Shown one piece after another: positions 13,758 through 23,133 of a stretch of DNA of 64,000 bases (position 1 is its first letter; each line of letters begins with the position of its first letter). The DNA comes from Prescottella equi (GTDB lineage Bacteria; Actinomycetota; Actinomycetes; Mycobacteriales; Mycobacteriaceae): positions 1 to 64,000 of the forward strand of contig NZ_JAIVAH010000005.1 of the NCBI RefSeq assembly GCF_020171745.1, read 5' to 3'. A model generated the notes under the pieces. That model had not been told where the DNA came from. It saw only the letters and a list, made by a program, of their open reading frames with translations, and searched no databases. The position numbers and the translations under genes were made by a program.

Positions 13758-14900
13758 ATGTCACCCCTTCGCATCGGTTCGCTCGAGCTGGGCAGCCCCG
13801 TCGTTCTCGCCCCCATGGCGGGCATCACGAACGTCGCGTTCCGCACGCTGTGCCGCGAACTCGAGCTCGAGCGCGCCGGCAGCACGTCGGGTCTGTACGT
13901 GTGCGAGATGGTGACCGCCCGCGCACTCGTCGAACGCCACCCGGTGACGATGCACATGACCACCTTCGGCCCCACCGAGACGCCGCGCTCGCTGCAGCTG
14001 TACACGGTCGACCCGGAGATCACCTACGCCGCGGCGAAGATGATCGTCGACGAGAACCTCGCCGACCACATCGACATGAACTTCGGCTGCCCCGTCCCCA
14101 AGGTCACCCGCAAGGGTGGCGGATCGGCCCTGCCGTACAAGCGCCGCCTGTTCGGGCAGATCGTCGCGGCGGCGGTGAAGGCGACCGAGGGCACCGACAT
14201 CCCCGTCACCGTGAAGATGCGCGTCGGTATCGACGCCGAGCACCACACCCACCTCGACGCGGGACGGATCGCCGCCGCGGAGGGTGCCGCCGCCGTCGCG
14301 CTGCACGGGCGCACCGCCTCCCAGCGCTACTCGGGCCAGGCCGACTGGTCCGAGATCGCCCGCCTCAAGGAGCACGTCACCGACATCCCGGTGCTCGGCA
14401 ACGGCGACATCTTCGCCGCCGAGGACGCGGAGAAGATGATGTCCCAGACCGGCTGCGACGGCGTCGTCGTCGGACGCGGTTGCCTGGGCCGGCCGTGGCT
14501 GTTCGCCGAGCTCAGTGCCGCGCTCAACGGCACCGAGGTGCCGACGCCGCCGACGCTCGGCGAGGTCGCCGCGATCATGATGCGGCACGGCCGTCTGCTC
14601 GCCGATCACCACGGCGAGGACAAGGGCATGCGCGAGATGCGCAAGCACATCGCCTGGTACATGCGCGGCTTCCCGGCCGGCTCCGAACTGCGCAACGGCA
14701 TGGCCCGAGTGTCGTCACTGGCCGAACTCGAGGGCTTCCTCGGCCAGCTCGATCCGACGGTCCCGTTCCCCAAGGACGCCGAGGGTCCGCGCGGCCGCCA
14801 GGGTTCGCCCGGCACCGTCGCACTGCCCGACGGCTGGCTCGACGACCCGGAGGACACCCTCGTCCCGGCCGGCGCCGACATCATGCATTCCGGCGGATAG
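13758..14900 (+). CDS. dusB: tRNA-dihydrouridine synthase DusB
   Basis: A 380-residue flavoprotein reduces uridine to dihydrouridine in tRNA D-loops. It has the TIM-barrel start VVLAPMAGITNVAFRTL, the signature DHIDMNFGCPVPKVTRKGGGSAL with its catalytic Cys, MRVGID, HGRTASQRYSG, and the FMN phosphate-binding GNGDIF and GVVVGRGCLGRPW. ATG 13758 with GAGG just upstream is chosen over a longer frame that would overlap the preceding terminator. The C-terminal 60 residues form the short Dus RNA-binding tail. Confidence 0.9.
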   Translation: MSPLRIGSLELGSPVVLAPMAGITNVAFRTLCRELELERAGSTSGLYVCEMVTARALVERHPVTMHMTTFGPTETPRSLQLYTVDPEITYAAAKMIVDENLADHIDMNFGCPVPKVTRKGGGSALPYKRRLFGQIVAAAVKATEGTDIPVTVKMRVGIDAEHHTHLDAGRIAAAEGAAAVALHGRTASQRYSGQADWSEIARLKEHVTDIPVLGNGDIFAAEDAEKMMSQTGCDGVVVGRGCLGRPWLFAELSAALNGTEVPTPPTLGEVAAIMMRHGRLLADHHGEDKGMREMRKHIAWYMRGFPAGSELRNGMARVSSLAELEGFLGQLDPTVPFPKDAEGPRGRQGSPGTVALPDGWLDDPEDTLVPAGADIMHSGG

Positions 14901-14978
14901 CCCCGGCCGCTCGCGCCCCGCGCCTACACTCCGAAGAAGCCTGCAGTTCCTCGAGGATTTCTTCCGGAGGTAGACGTC

Positions 14979-15920
14979 GTGGCCGCTTCACCAGCAGATT
15001 CGGACCCGTGGCCCGCGCTGCGGGTCGACGACTGGCAACCCACCCGCGACACCCTGCACATGTGGACGCAGATCGTCGGGAAGGTCCGGATGGCGCACAC
15101 CCCGCTGGTCAACCACTGGTGGCAGGTGCCGCTGTACGTGAGCGCGCGGGGGCTGACGACGTCGGCGATCCCGTACCGCACCCGGGTGTTCGAGATCGAG
15201 TTCGACCTGTCGGGCCACCAACTGGTGATCCGCGACAGCAACGGCGCGCACCGCGAGTTCCCGCTCCAGCCGATGCCGGTGGCCGATTTCTACACCCGCG
15301 TCATGCGGGCCCTCGACGAGTTGGGCATCGAGACGCAGATCCAGCCGACGCCCAACGAGGTGCCCGACGCCATCCCGTTCGCCGAGGACACCGTCCACGA
15401 TTCGTACGACCCGGCCGCCGCGAGCCTGTTCTGGAAGCAGCTCATCCAGGCCGACCGCGGCCTGCACACGTTCCGGTCGTACTTCATGGGCAAGGTCAGC
15501 CCCGTGCACTTCTTCTGGGGCTCGTTCGACCTGGCGTGCACCCGGTTCTCCGGGCGGACCGCTCCCCCACATCCCGGCGGCGCCCCCAACTGCGGTGACT
15601 GGGTGATGGTCGAGGGCTACTCGCGGGAACTGTCGAGCTGCGGGTTCTGGCCCGGCGGCGGCGAGGAGGGCGCCTTCTACGCGTACGCGTATCCCGAGCC
15701 CGACGGCTTCGCGAGCCACCCCGTCGAGCCCGAACAAGCGTTCTACAGCCCCGAGTTCCGGCAGTTCCTGCTGCCGTACGAGGTGGTCCGCACCGCCGCC
15801 GACCCGGATGCCACGCTGCAGCGATTCCTGCAGACCACGTACGTCGCGGCCGCCGACAACGGTGAGTGGGACCGCACCGCACTCGAGTGCGATCCGCACC
15901 GCTGGGACGGCGTCCGCTGA
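14979..15920 (+). CDS. DUF5996 family protein
   Basis: A 313-residue protein starts at GTG 14979 with GGAGGT upstream. It shows the family's conserved patterns WQPTRDTLHMWTQIVGKVRMAHTPLVNHWWQVPLYVSARGLTTS and SVFWGSFDLA-like SPVHFFWGSFDLACTRFSGR, then CGFWPGG and FYAYAYPEP. Several Trp/His clusters suggest a small-molecule pocket, but no function is known to me. It lies alone between dusB and the LCP gene. Confidence 0.75.
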   Translation: MAASPADSDPWPALRVDDWQPTRDTLHMWTQIVGKVRMAHTPLVNHWWQVPLYVSARGLTTSAIPYRTRVFEIEFDLSGHQLVIRDSNGAHREFPLQPMPVADFYTRVMRALDELGIETQIQPTPNEVPDAIPFAEDTVHDSYDPAAASLFWKQLIQADRGLHTFRSYFMGKVSPVHFFWGSFDLACTRFSGRTAPPHPGGAPNCGDWVMVEGYSRELSSCGFWPGGGEEGAFYAYAYPEPDGFASHPVEPEQAFYSPEFRQFLLPYEVVRTAADPDATLQRFLQTTYVAAADNGEWDRTALECDPHRWDGVR

Positions 15921-16048
15921 CCTCCCCGGCAACCGGGACAACGGATCTCCCCGCCGCGCACTGATGCCCCAGCGGGCATCAATCAGTATCATTGCGACGT
16001 CGTCGAGCGACGGTATCTATTTGGAGGCGGGAAGGTCAGGGCGAATAG

Positions 16049-18034
16049 GTGGGTGACGAGCACAATCCCGGTCACGCCGCGCCGGAAGGCCGGGCCCCCT
16101 GGGAACGCCCCATCGCCGATCCCGACTATCGCGAAGCGCACAGCCACCGCCGCAGTCGCCACGACGGCGACACCGGTCGCCGGGCTCTGGACGACGAACC
16201 CAGCGAGCAGCTGTCCGTCGCCGACCTGATGCAGAAGATGGGCCACTCGGCGCCCGCCGCATCGGGACGCCGCCGAGCGCGGCCGGACGAGCCCGACGAA
16301 ATCGGCGAGTCCGACGAAGTCGACGAGTCCCCGGCGGTCGACGAGCCGGATGCCGGCTTCCGTCCCGTCCCCGATGTCGAGGCCACCGAAGTCATTCCCG
16401 TTGTCACCGACGTGCCACCCGCCGATTCCTGGCCTGAGCCGGCGCCGGCCGAACCCAACTGGGTCGAGGAGGCGGTGACCACTGCTTCCCCGCAGGCCGT
16501 CGGCACCCCGAACCGGAGTCGTCTCGCCGCGAACAAGAGCCGTAAGCGCCGCAAGGCGCTGGTGGTCGGGCGCTCGATGGTCGCCTTCGTCGCCGTCATG
16601 GCGCTGCTCGCCACCGGAACGGTGTGGGGCTACCTCCGCTCCGCCGAGGGCCGCTTCTCGCAGATCGCCGCACTCGACACCAACTCGGCGGACATCGTCG
16701 ATCCCGGCGGCCAGATGGGCGACGAGAACTACCTCATCGTCGGCACCGACACGCGTGCCGGTGCGTCCGGCGCGATCGGCGCCGGCACCGTCGAGGACGC
16801 CGAGGGCGCCCGTTCCGACACCGTGATGCTGGTCCACGTGCCCGCCGACCGCAGCCGCGTCGTCGCGGTCTCGTTCCCCCGCGACCTCGACGTCGAGCGA
16901 CCGGTGTGCCAGGCCTGGGACAACGACACCGGCACCTACTCCAGCGAGAAGTACCCGGCCGCGGACGGCGACAAGCTCAACGCGACGTACGCGCTCGGCG
17001 GCCCGAAGTGCCTGGTGAAGGTCATCCAGAAGATGTCCGGCCTGCAGATCAAGCACTTCGTCGGCATGGACTTCGCGGGCTTCGAGAGCATGGTCGACAC
17101 GGTGGGCGGCGTGAACGTGTGCGTCCCGCAGCCGCTGATCGACGGCGAACTCGGCACCGTCCTGGCCACCGCCGGCAATCAGACCCTCGACGGCCGCAAG
17201 GCCCTCGACTACGTCCGCGCCCGCCACGTCGAGGCCGAGGGCAACGGCGACTACGGCCGGATCAAGCGTCAGCAGCTGTTCCTGTCCGCGCTGCTGCGCG
17301 AGGCCATGTCGAGCAAGGTGCTGTTCGATCCGGGCAAGCTCAACGGCTTCATCAACGCGTTCACCCGCGCCACGTTCGTCGAGGGCGTCGACACCCGGTC
17401 GCTGCTCACGCTCGGCCAGTCCCTGCGCAACGTCGACGCCGGAGCGGTCACGTTCATCACCGTCCCCACCGCCGGCACCAACGACTGGGGCAACGAGATT
17501 CCGCGCCTCGACGACATCAAGGCGATCTTCCAGGCCATCATCGACGACCAGCCGCTGCCCGGTGAGGAACGCTCGACCGGCGACAAGAAGGACTCCACGC
17601 CGGCCCCCGCGCCGGAGGTCACCGAGGTCGCGACCACCCCAGAGGAACTGTCGCTGCAGATCTCCAACGGCTCCGGCGTGTCCGGCCTGGCCGCCGGCAC
17701 GGCCGACCGACTCGCCGCCTACGGCTTCGGCATCTACAGCGTCGGCAACTACAGCTCGACGAGCCGGCAGACGATCGTGCGCTTCGCCCCGGGCCTCGAG
17801 GCCGAGGCCGCCACGGTCGCGTCGGCGATTCCGGGCGCCGTACTCGAGTCCACGTCGGGGCTGGGCAGCATCGTCGAGGTGGTTCTCGGTACCGAGTTCG
17901 ACGGCACGCTCACCGCACCCGCTGCGCCCGGCACGCCCGTCGACTCCGGCCCCACGCGCATCTACGCCGACGAGGACGCGGAACTGCCCGCCGACCTCGC
18001 CGTCACGAACGCCACCGACAACCCCTGCGCCTGA
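16049..18034 (+). CDS. LytR-CpsA-Psr (LCP) family cell-wall ligase with LytR_C domain
   Basis: A 661-residue membrane protein has a long acidic and Arg-rich cytosolic N-terminus (about 1-165) and one TM helix at about 172-192 (SMVAFVAVMALLATGTVWGYL). An extracytoplasmic LCP domain follows with NYLIVGTDTRAG, RSDTVMLVHVPADRSRVVAVSFPRDL, LNATYALGG and GRKALDYVRARH. The C-terminal LytR_C domain (SLQISNGSGVSGLAAGTADRL) follows a Pro-rich linker. In mycolate bacteria LCP enzymes attach arabinogalactan to peptidoglycan. The start is GTG 16049. It is orthologous by position to the mycobacterial gene between phoU and dus. Confidence 0.85.
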   Translation: MGDEHNPGHAAPEGRAPWERPIADPDYREAHSHRRSRHDGDTGRRALDDEPSEQLSVADLMQKMGHSAPAASGRRRARPDEPDEIGESDEVDESPAVDEPDAGFRPVPDVEATEVIPVVTDVPPADSWPEPAPAEPNWVEEAVTTASPQAVGTPNRSRLAANKSRKRRKALVVGRSMVAFVAVMALLATGTVWGYLRSAEGRFSQIAALDTNSADIVDPGGQMGDENYLIVGTDTRAGASGAIGAGTVEDAEGARSDTVMLVHVPADRSRVVAVSFPRDLDVERPVCQAWDNDTGTYSSEKYPAADGDKLNATYALGGPKCLVKVIQKMSGLQIKHFVGMDFAGFESMVDTVGGVNVCVPQPLIDGELGTVLATAGNQTLDGRKALDYVRARHVEAEGNGDYGRIKRQQLFLSALLREAMSSKVLFDPGKLNGFINAFTRATFVEGVDTRSLLTLGQSLRNVDAGAVTFITVPTAGTNDWGNEIPRLDDIKAIFQAIIDDQPLPGEERSTGDKKDSTPAPAPEVTEVATTPEELSLQISNGSGVSGLAAGTADRLAAYGFGIYSVGNYSSTSRQTIVRFAPGLEAEAATVASAIPGAVLESTSGLGSIVEVVLGTEFDGTLTAPAAPGTPVDSGPTRIYADEDAELPADLAVTNATDNPCA

Positions 18035-18053
18035 GCCCGGAACTGCCCCGGTC

Positions 18054-18071
18054 ATTCACTCTCCGTTCACC
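18054..18071 (+). promoter_or_regulatory. Pho box (PhoP/RegX3-type) upstream of phoU
   Basis: Direct repeats ATTCACT (18054-18060) and GTTCACC (18065-18071) are separated by four bases, giving an 11-base period. Thirty-one bases downstream is a possible -10, TAGGCT (18103-18108), eight bases before the phoU ATG. The box and spacing match the pstS promoter exactly. Confidence 0.6.
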
Positions 18072-18116
18072 CGACCGTGGTGACTTGGTTTCCGGCACGC
18101 CGTAGGCTGTGACCTC

Positions 18117-18806
18117 ATGCGCGTGGCTTACAACGAACAGATGACCGAGCTCGCCGACACCCTCGGCGAGATGGCGGGCTTGGCCGGTGCGGCCATGGAG
18201 AAGGCAACCCAGGCACTGCTGCAGGCGGATCTCGGACTCGCCGAGCAGGTCATCGGCGAGCACGAGAAGATCACCGAGCTGAGCGTCGTCGCCGAGGAGC
18301 GGGCGTTCGCGCTGCTCGCGCTGCAGGCCCCGGTGGCCGGCGATCTCCGTTCGGTGGTGAGCGGCATCCAGATCGTCTCCGACATCGACCGGATGGGCGC
18401 CCTCGCGCTGCACGTCGCCAAGATCACCCGCCGCCGCCACCCCAACCACGTCCTCCCCGAGGAGGTCAACGGCTACTTCGCGGAGATGGGCCGGATCGCC
18501 GTCGCCCTCGGCGCGGGTGCCAAGGAGGTCCTCGAGACCCGCGATCCCGAGCGCGCCGCGAAGATGCACGAAGAGGACGACGCGATGGACGACCTCCATC
18601 GCCACCTGTTCAGCGTGCTCATGGACCGCGAGTGGAGTCACGGCGTCGCCGCCGCCGTCGACGTCACCCTCCTCGGCCGCTTCTACGAGCGCTTCGCCGA
18701 CCACACCGTCGAGGTCGCGCGCCGCGTGATCTTCCTCGTCACCGGCAAGATGCCCGTCGAGCCCAGCACCGAGTCCGACGACCTCACCACGTACCCCGAG
18801 CTGTAG
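18117..18806 (+). CDS. phoU: phosphate signalling regulator PhoU (PhoY)
   Basis: A 229-residue all-helical protein has two PhoU repeats. They include [27 protein letters not shown] and [35 protein letters not shown], then [16 protein letters not shown] and [26 protein letters not shown]. It relays the state of the Pst transporter to the histidine kinase of the phosphate two-component system, lowering its activity when phosphate is plentiful. It is separated from the pst operon by two genes on the other strand but shares a Pho box design with it. Confidence 0.9.
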   Translation: MRVAYNEQMTELADTLGEMAGLAGAAMEKATQALLQADLGLAEQVIGEHEKITELSVVAEERAFALLALQAPVAGDLRSVVSGIQIVSDIDRMGALALHVAKITRRRHPNHVLPEEVNGYFAEMGRIAVALGAGAKEVLETRDPERAAKMHEEDDAMDDLHRHLFSVLMDREWSHGVAAAVDVTLLGRFYERFADHTVEVARRVIFLVTGKMPVEPSTESDDLTTYPEL

Positions 18807-18817
18807 CGCACCGACTC

Positions 18818-18852
18818 CGAAGCGCCCGCCGGGTTTCCCGGCGGGCGCTTCG
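18818..18852 (+). terminator. terminator after phoU
   Basis: Perfect 16-bp GC-rich arms (18818-18833 and 18837-18852) enclose a TTT loop. There is no U-tract, as is common in actinobacteria. It ends 26 bases before the next start. Confidence 0.65.
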
Positions 18853-18878
18853 CGTCGAAAGACAGGCATGATCGACAC

Positions 18879-19865
18879 GTGCGCCTGCCCCGACACCTCG
18901 AACGAGCGACCGGCATCGTCGGTGCGCTGTGCGCCGGGTACGGGGCGGTGGGACTGCTCGCCTCGACCGTGCCGGTGGAGAATCGGTTCGTCGTGCTACT
19001 GGCGGGCCGGACGCCGTCCCTGCTTCTGCTGACGCTGTTCGGCGCGATCGTCGCCACGCTCGGCCGCCGCTGGTTCGCGGCCGCCTCGTGCCTCGTCGTC
19101 TGCGCGCTGGGCACATGGCTGCTCGCACCGCTCTACATCCCCGGGGCCGACGGCATCTCCCCCGACACGGCCACCGGCCCCACCGTCCGCGTCATGCAGG
19201 CCAACATCAAAGTGGGGCAGGCCGATCCGGACGCGCTGGTCCGTACCGCCCGCGACCGGGACGTCGACATCCTGACCGTGCAGGAGCTGACCGACGAGTC
19301 GATCGAGGCACTGGACGCGGCCGGTCTCGACGACGTCCTCCCCCACAGGTTCGTGATGTCGTACGGCCCGGGTGGACAGGGCGGCGGTGTCTACAGCCGG
19401 TTCCCGCTGTCGAACACCCACAACCTGCCCGACTTCTTCTCGGTGAATCTCACCGCCGACATCGACGTGGGACTTCGGGAACCGCTGGCGCTGTTAGCAG
19501 TTCACCCCGCGCCCGCGTATCTGTTCCCGGCCCAGTTGTGGGCGGCGGAACTGGGCTGGATCCACGACGAGATGCGCGCACTTGCCGGTCGCGACAACGT
19601 CGTCGTCAGCGGGGACTTCAACGCGAGCTACACCCAGCCGCAGTACCGGGCACTGCTCACCGACGGCTACGCCGACGCCGCCGATCAGGTGGGCGCCGGT
19701 CTGGTGCCGACGATGCCGGCCGCGCGGTGGTACCCCGCCATCACCGGCATCGATCGGGTCGTCACGAAGGGTGCCGCGGCGACAGACCTCGAGCGCATCG
19801 ACATCGTCGGATCCGACCATCACGGTCTGCTGGTCGACGTCCGACTGCGCCCCGACGGCTCGTAA
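18879..19865 (+). CDS. membrane protein with endonuclease/exonuclease/phosphatase domain
   Basis: A 328-residue protein starts at GTG 18879 with three N-terminal hydrophobic segments (IVGALCAGYGAVGLLAS, LLLLTLFGAIVATLG and FAAASCLVVCALGTWLLAPL). An extracytoplasmic EEP domain follows with VRVMQANIKVGQAD, DILTVQELTDESI, VVVSGDFNASY and the terminal IVGSDHHGLLVDV. The metal ligand N, E, D-x-N and D-H are all present, so it should be an active phosphodiesterase or nuclease. Related proteins are widespread in mycolata with no firm substrate. It appears to be monocistronic. Confidence 0.75.
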   Translation: MRLPRHLERATGIVGALCAGYGAVGLLASTVPVENRFVVLLAGRTPSLLLLTLFGAIVATLGRRWFAAASCLVVCALGTWLLAPLYIPGADGISPDTATGPTVRVMQANIKVGQADPDALVRTARDRDVDILTVQELTDESIEALDAAGLDDVLPHRFVMSYGPGGQGGGVYSRFPLSNTHNLPDFFSVNLTADIDVGLREPLALLAVHPAPAYLFPAQLWAAELGWIHDEMRALAGRDNVVVSGDFNASYTQPQYRALLTDGYADAADQVGAGLVPTMPAARWYPAITGIDRVVTKGAAATDLERIDIVGSDHHGLLVDVRLRPDGS

Positions 19866-20008
19866 CACCTAGCTTCATCGCCCAACCAGATCCCCTATGC
19901 ACCAAAGCAATCAGAAGAAGCGGCCGACGCACAGCGAAGGCCTCACGCACCTCAGCGCGTGACGGTTTCGTCCAGACATGTCTACCTCCGCCGGCGTCGC
20001 AGATTTCG

Positions 20009-20037
20009 TTGACACGCCGTCCAGCGAGTGCCATTGT
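20009..20037 (+). promoter_or_regulatory. promoter upstream of the alcohol dehydrogenase gene
   Basis: TTGACA (20009-20014), 17 bases and CATTGT (20032-20037) form the clearest vegetative-type promoter in this 280-base gap. The transcript would have a leader of about 100 bases before ATG 20146. Confidence 0.5.
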
Positions 20038-20145
20038 GTGAGCAATCCGAGCCGAGATCGTTTACGACTCGACCACTGATCCATGTGCAGTACTCACTTC
20101 GAAGTCCGTCATCACAACGTCGTCTCGTAGAGGGGAATCCGCAGC

Positions 20146-21276
20146 ATGAAGACCAAGGGTGCAATCCTGTGGGGTATCGACGAGCCGTGGTCGGTCGAAG
20201 AGATCGAACTCGGTGATCCGCGCGAAGGCGAGGTCCAGGTCGAACTCGCGGCGTCGGGACTGTGCCACTCGGATCACCACCTCGTCACCGGCGACATCGC
20301 CTTGCCGAGTTTCCCGGCGCTCGGTGGCCACGAGGGCGCCGGCGTGATCAGCAAGGTCGGCCCGGGCGTGAAGGGTCTGGCCGAGGGCGATCACGTCGTG
20401 CTGTCGTTCATCCCGGCCTGCGGCCAGTGCGTCCAATGTTCGACCGGCCACCAGAATCTCTGTGACCTCGGCATGTATCTGCTCACCGGCCAGGCGATTT
20501 CCGACGGCACCCACCGCGTGCAGGCGCGCGGGAAGGACGTCATCCCGATGTGTCTGCTGGGCACCTTCGCGCCGTACGTGACCGTGAACCAGTACTCGGT
20601 GGTGAAGATCGAGCCGTACATCTCGTTGGAGGCGGCCGCGCTCGTCGGCTGCGGTGTGACGACGGGCTGGGGGTCGGCCACCAACATCGCCGAGGTGCGC
20701 CCGGGCGAGAACGTGATCGTCGTCGGCATCGGCGGCATCGGCATCAACGCGGTGCAGGCGGCCGCGGCGTCCGGCGCCGAGCGGATCATCGCGATCGACC
20801 CGGTCGAGTTCCATCGCGACCAGGCCAAGCGTTTCGGCGCCACCCACACCTTCGCCTCGATGGAGGAGGCGATCGAACCGGTCATGGAGATCACCTGGGG
20901 TCGGATGGCCGACAAGGTGATGCTGGCGATGGGTGTGGTGCACGGCGAGGACATCGAGCCCGCGATGATCCTGACCGCCAAGGGCGGCAAGTGCGTCGTC
21001 ATCGGCCTCGCCTCGGTGACGGACATGGACACCCGGCTCAGCCTGTTCCAGCTGTCGATGCTGCAGAAGCAGCTGTGCGGCACGATCTTCGGCGGAGCCA
21101 ACCCCCGCAAGGACATCCCGTCGCTGCTGTCGATGTACCACTCCGGCAAGTTGAACCTCGACGACCTCATCACCAAGACCTACAGCCTCGAGGCGATCAA
21201 CGACGGCTACCAGGACATGCTGGACGGCAGAAACATTCGTGGCGTGATCCGCTACACCGACGCCGACCGGATCTGA
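20146..21276 (+). CDS. NDMA-dependent (MSH-family) zinc alcohol dehydrogenase
   Basis: A 376-residue medium-chain dehydrogenase oxidises alcohols with tightly bound NAD. Catalytic zinc ligands appear in GLCHSDHH (Cys40) and GGHEGAG (His62/Glu63). Structural zinc Cys92, 95, 98 and 106 lie in CGQCVQCSTGHQNLC. The Rossmann motif is VGIGGIGINAVQ, near residue 194. The sequence style (MKTKGAILWG, YSLEAINDGYQDMLDGRNIRGVIRY) is that of actinobacterial dehydrogenases assayed with N,N-dimethyl-4-nitrosoaniline and related to mycothiol-dependent formaldehyde dehydrogenase. It stands alone, convergent with pstB. Confidence 0.85.
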   Translation: MKTKGAILWGIDEPWSVEEIELGDPREGEVQVELAASGLCHSDHHLVTGDIALPSFPALGGHEGAGVISKVGPGVKGLAEGDHVVLSFIPACGQCVQCSTGHQNLCDLGMYLLTGQAISDGTHRVQARGKDVIPMCLLGTFAPYVTVNQYSVVKIEPYISLEAAALVGCGVTTGWGSATNIAEVRPGENVIVVGIGGIGINAVQAAAASGAERIIAIDPVEFHRDQAKRFGATHTFASMEEAIEPVMEITWGRMADKVMLAMGVVHGEDIEPAMILTAKGGKCVVIGLASVTDMDTRLSLFQLSMLQKQLCGTIFGGANPRKDIPSLLSMYHSGKLNLDDLITKTYSLEAINDGYQDMLDGRNIRGVIRYTDADRI

Positions 21277-21296
21277 GCCTGCGGCCGCAGCCGAAT

Positions 21297-21340
21297 ACGA
21301 CGAGACCCGGCGCGACGGTCGTGGCACCGGGTCTCGTCGT
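21297..21340. terminator. bidirectional terminator between alcohol dehydrogenase and pstB
   Basis: Perfect 14-bp arms (21297-21310 and 21327-21340) with a 16-base loop lie in the 76-base gap between convergent genes, so the hairpin can end both transcripts. Confidence 0.65.
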
Positions 21341-21352
21341 GTCGAAAGGCGA

Positions 21353-22129
21353 TCAGCCGAAGCGGCCCGAGATGTAGTCCTCGGTGGCCTTCTGGGTGGG
21401 GTTGGAGAAAATCTTCTCGGTGTCGTCGATCTCGATCAGCTTGCCGGGCTTGCCGGTGGCCTCGAGGTTGAAGAACGCCGTCTGGTCGCTCACGCGCGCG
21501 GCCTGCTGCATGTTGTGCGTGACGATGACGATCGTGAAGTCCTTCTTCAGCTCGGTGATGAGGTCCTCGATCGCGAGCGTCGAGATCGGGTCCAGCGCCG
21601 AACACGGCTCGTCCATCAGCAGCACGTCGGGCGAGACCGCGATCGCCCGGGCGATGCACAGACGCTGCTGCTGACCACCGGAGAGGCCGCCGCCCGGCTT
21701 GTCGAGGCGGTCCTTGACCTCGTTCCACAGGTTCGCGCCGCGCAGCGACTGCTCGGCGATCTCGTCGAGCTTCTTCTTGTCGCGCATGCCCTGCAGCTTG
21801 AGGCCGGCCACCACGTTGTCGCGGATCGACATCGTGGGGAACGGGTTGGGCCGCTGGAACACCATGCCGATGGTCTTGCGGACGCCGACCGGGTCGACCG
21901 AGGAGCCGTAGATGTCCTCGCCGTCGAGCAGCACCGAGCCCTCGACGCGCGCGCCCGGGGTCACCTCGTGCATGCGGTTGAGCGACCGCAGCACCGTCGA
22001 CTTACCGCAGCCCGACGGGCCGATGAACGCGGTGACACTGCGCGGAGGTACCGACAGCCCCACATCGGCGACGGCGTGGAACTTGCCGTAGTAGATGTTG
22101 ACGTCCTTGAGATCCAGACGCTTGGCCAT
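21353..22129 (-). CDS. pstB: phosphate ABC transporter ATP-binding protein PstB
   Basis: A 258-residue ATPase of the high-affinity phosphate importer. Walker [10 protein letters not shown] is at residues 37-45, the Q-loop in [10 protein letters not shown], signature LSGGQQQR at 149-156, Walker B VLLMDEP at 169-175, D-loop SALD and switch His in VTHNMQQA. It is the last gene of the pstSCAB operon, separated from pstA by 95 bases. Confidence 0.95.
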   Translation of the reverse strand: MAKRLDLKDVNIYYGKFHAVADVGLSVPPRSVTAFIGPSGCGKSTVLRSLNRMHEVTPGARVEGSVLLDGEDIYGSSVDPVGVRKTIGMVFQRPNPFPTMSIRDNVVAGLKLQGMRDKKKLDEIAEQSLRGANLWNEVKDRLDKPGGGLSGGQQQRLCIARAIAVSPDVLLMDEPCSALDPISTLAIEDLITELKKDFTIVIVTHNMQQAARVSDQTAFFNLEATGKPGKLIEIDDTEKIFSNPTQKATEDYISGRFG

Positions 22130-22224
22130 TCATCGGCTCCCTACTGGTGCGAGCGACAGCTCGAGTATGTGCTTACGAGGTTCGGGGGTTGCGGTGATTG
22201 CGTCGATCGCCGCGTGTTCGGTGC

Positions 22225-23130
22225 TCACTTGTTGCGCACCGTGGTGAAGTGACCGATCGCCTTCGCGACGATGTTGAGGACCGCGATGAGGAGGATCAGG
22301 GTCAGCGCGGCACCCCAGATCCGGTTGGAGCCGGCGTCCGTGGGGTTGTTCATCTCCGCGACCATCACGCCCGGCAGCGTGCCCATCTCTCCACCGAACA
22401 GGTTGAAGTTGATGAACGGCGCGTAGCCCACCAGGATCAGCAGCGGCGCGGTCTCGCCGAGCACGCGGGCCAGGGCCAGCATGACGCCGGTGATGATGCC
22501 GGGCAGCGCGGTCGGAACCACGATGCGCGCGATGGTCTTCCACTTGGGTACGCCCAGCGCGTACGACGCCTCCCGCAGATCGTTCGGCACGATGCGCAGC
22601 ATCTCCTCGGTGCTGCGGACCACGACCGGGACCATCAGCAGCACCAGCGCGAGCGACACCGCGAAGGCCGACTTGGGGAAGCCGAACGTCGCGATCCACA
22701 GCGCGTAGATGAACAGGGCCGCGACGATCGACGGGACACCGGAGAGGATGTCGACCATGAACGTGGTGAGCTTGCCGAGCCGCGAATTGCCCGCGTACTC
22801 CACGAGATAGACGGCGACGAACAGACCGAGCGGAACCGACAGCGCGGCGCACACGAGTCCCTGCATGAGGGTGCCGATGAGGGCGTGGTAGATGCCGCCG
22901 CCGTCGGCCGACGCGGACAGTCCGCTGAGTGAGTGGGTGAACCACGTCTGCGACGTGATCGCGCCGATGCCCTTGACCACCACCGTCCACAGCACCCACA
23001 CGAGCGGCACGAGCGCGACGAGGACGGAGAGGGTGACCAGCACCGTGGCGGTGAGATCGGTGATGCGGCGACGGAGTCCGACGCCCTGGAAGGCGGGCGC
23101 CTTGATCGGCTTGTCGAGGACGCTGGTCAT
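22225..23130 (-). CDS. pstA: phosphate ABC transporter permease PstA
   Basis: A 301-residue inner-membrane permease with six TM segments and the ABC-permease coupling-loop pattern EASYALGVPKWKTIARIVVPTALPGIITG (about residues 190-218). It pairs with PstC to form the channel. ATG 23130 follows the pstC stop by three bases. Confidence 0.95.
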   Translation of the reverse strand: MTSVLDKPIKAPAFQGVGLRRRITDLTATVLVTLSVLVALVPLVWVLWTVVVKGIGAITSQTWFTHSLSGLSASADGGGIYHALIGTLMQGLVCAALSVPLGLFVAVYLVEYAGNSRLGKLTTFMVDILSGVPSIVAALFIYALWIATFGFPKSAFAVSLALVLLMVPVVVRSTEEMLRIVPNDLREASYALGVPKWKTIARIVVPTALPGIITGVMLALARVLGETAPLLILVGYAPFINFNLFGGEMGTLPGVMVAEMNNPTDAGSNRIWGAALTLILLIAVLNIVAKAIGHFTTVRNK

Positions 23131-23133
23131 CGG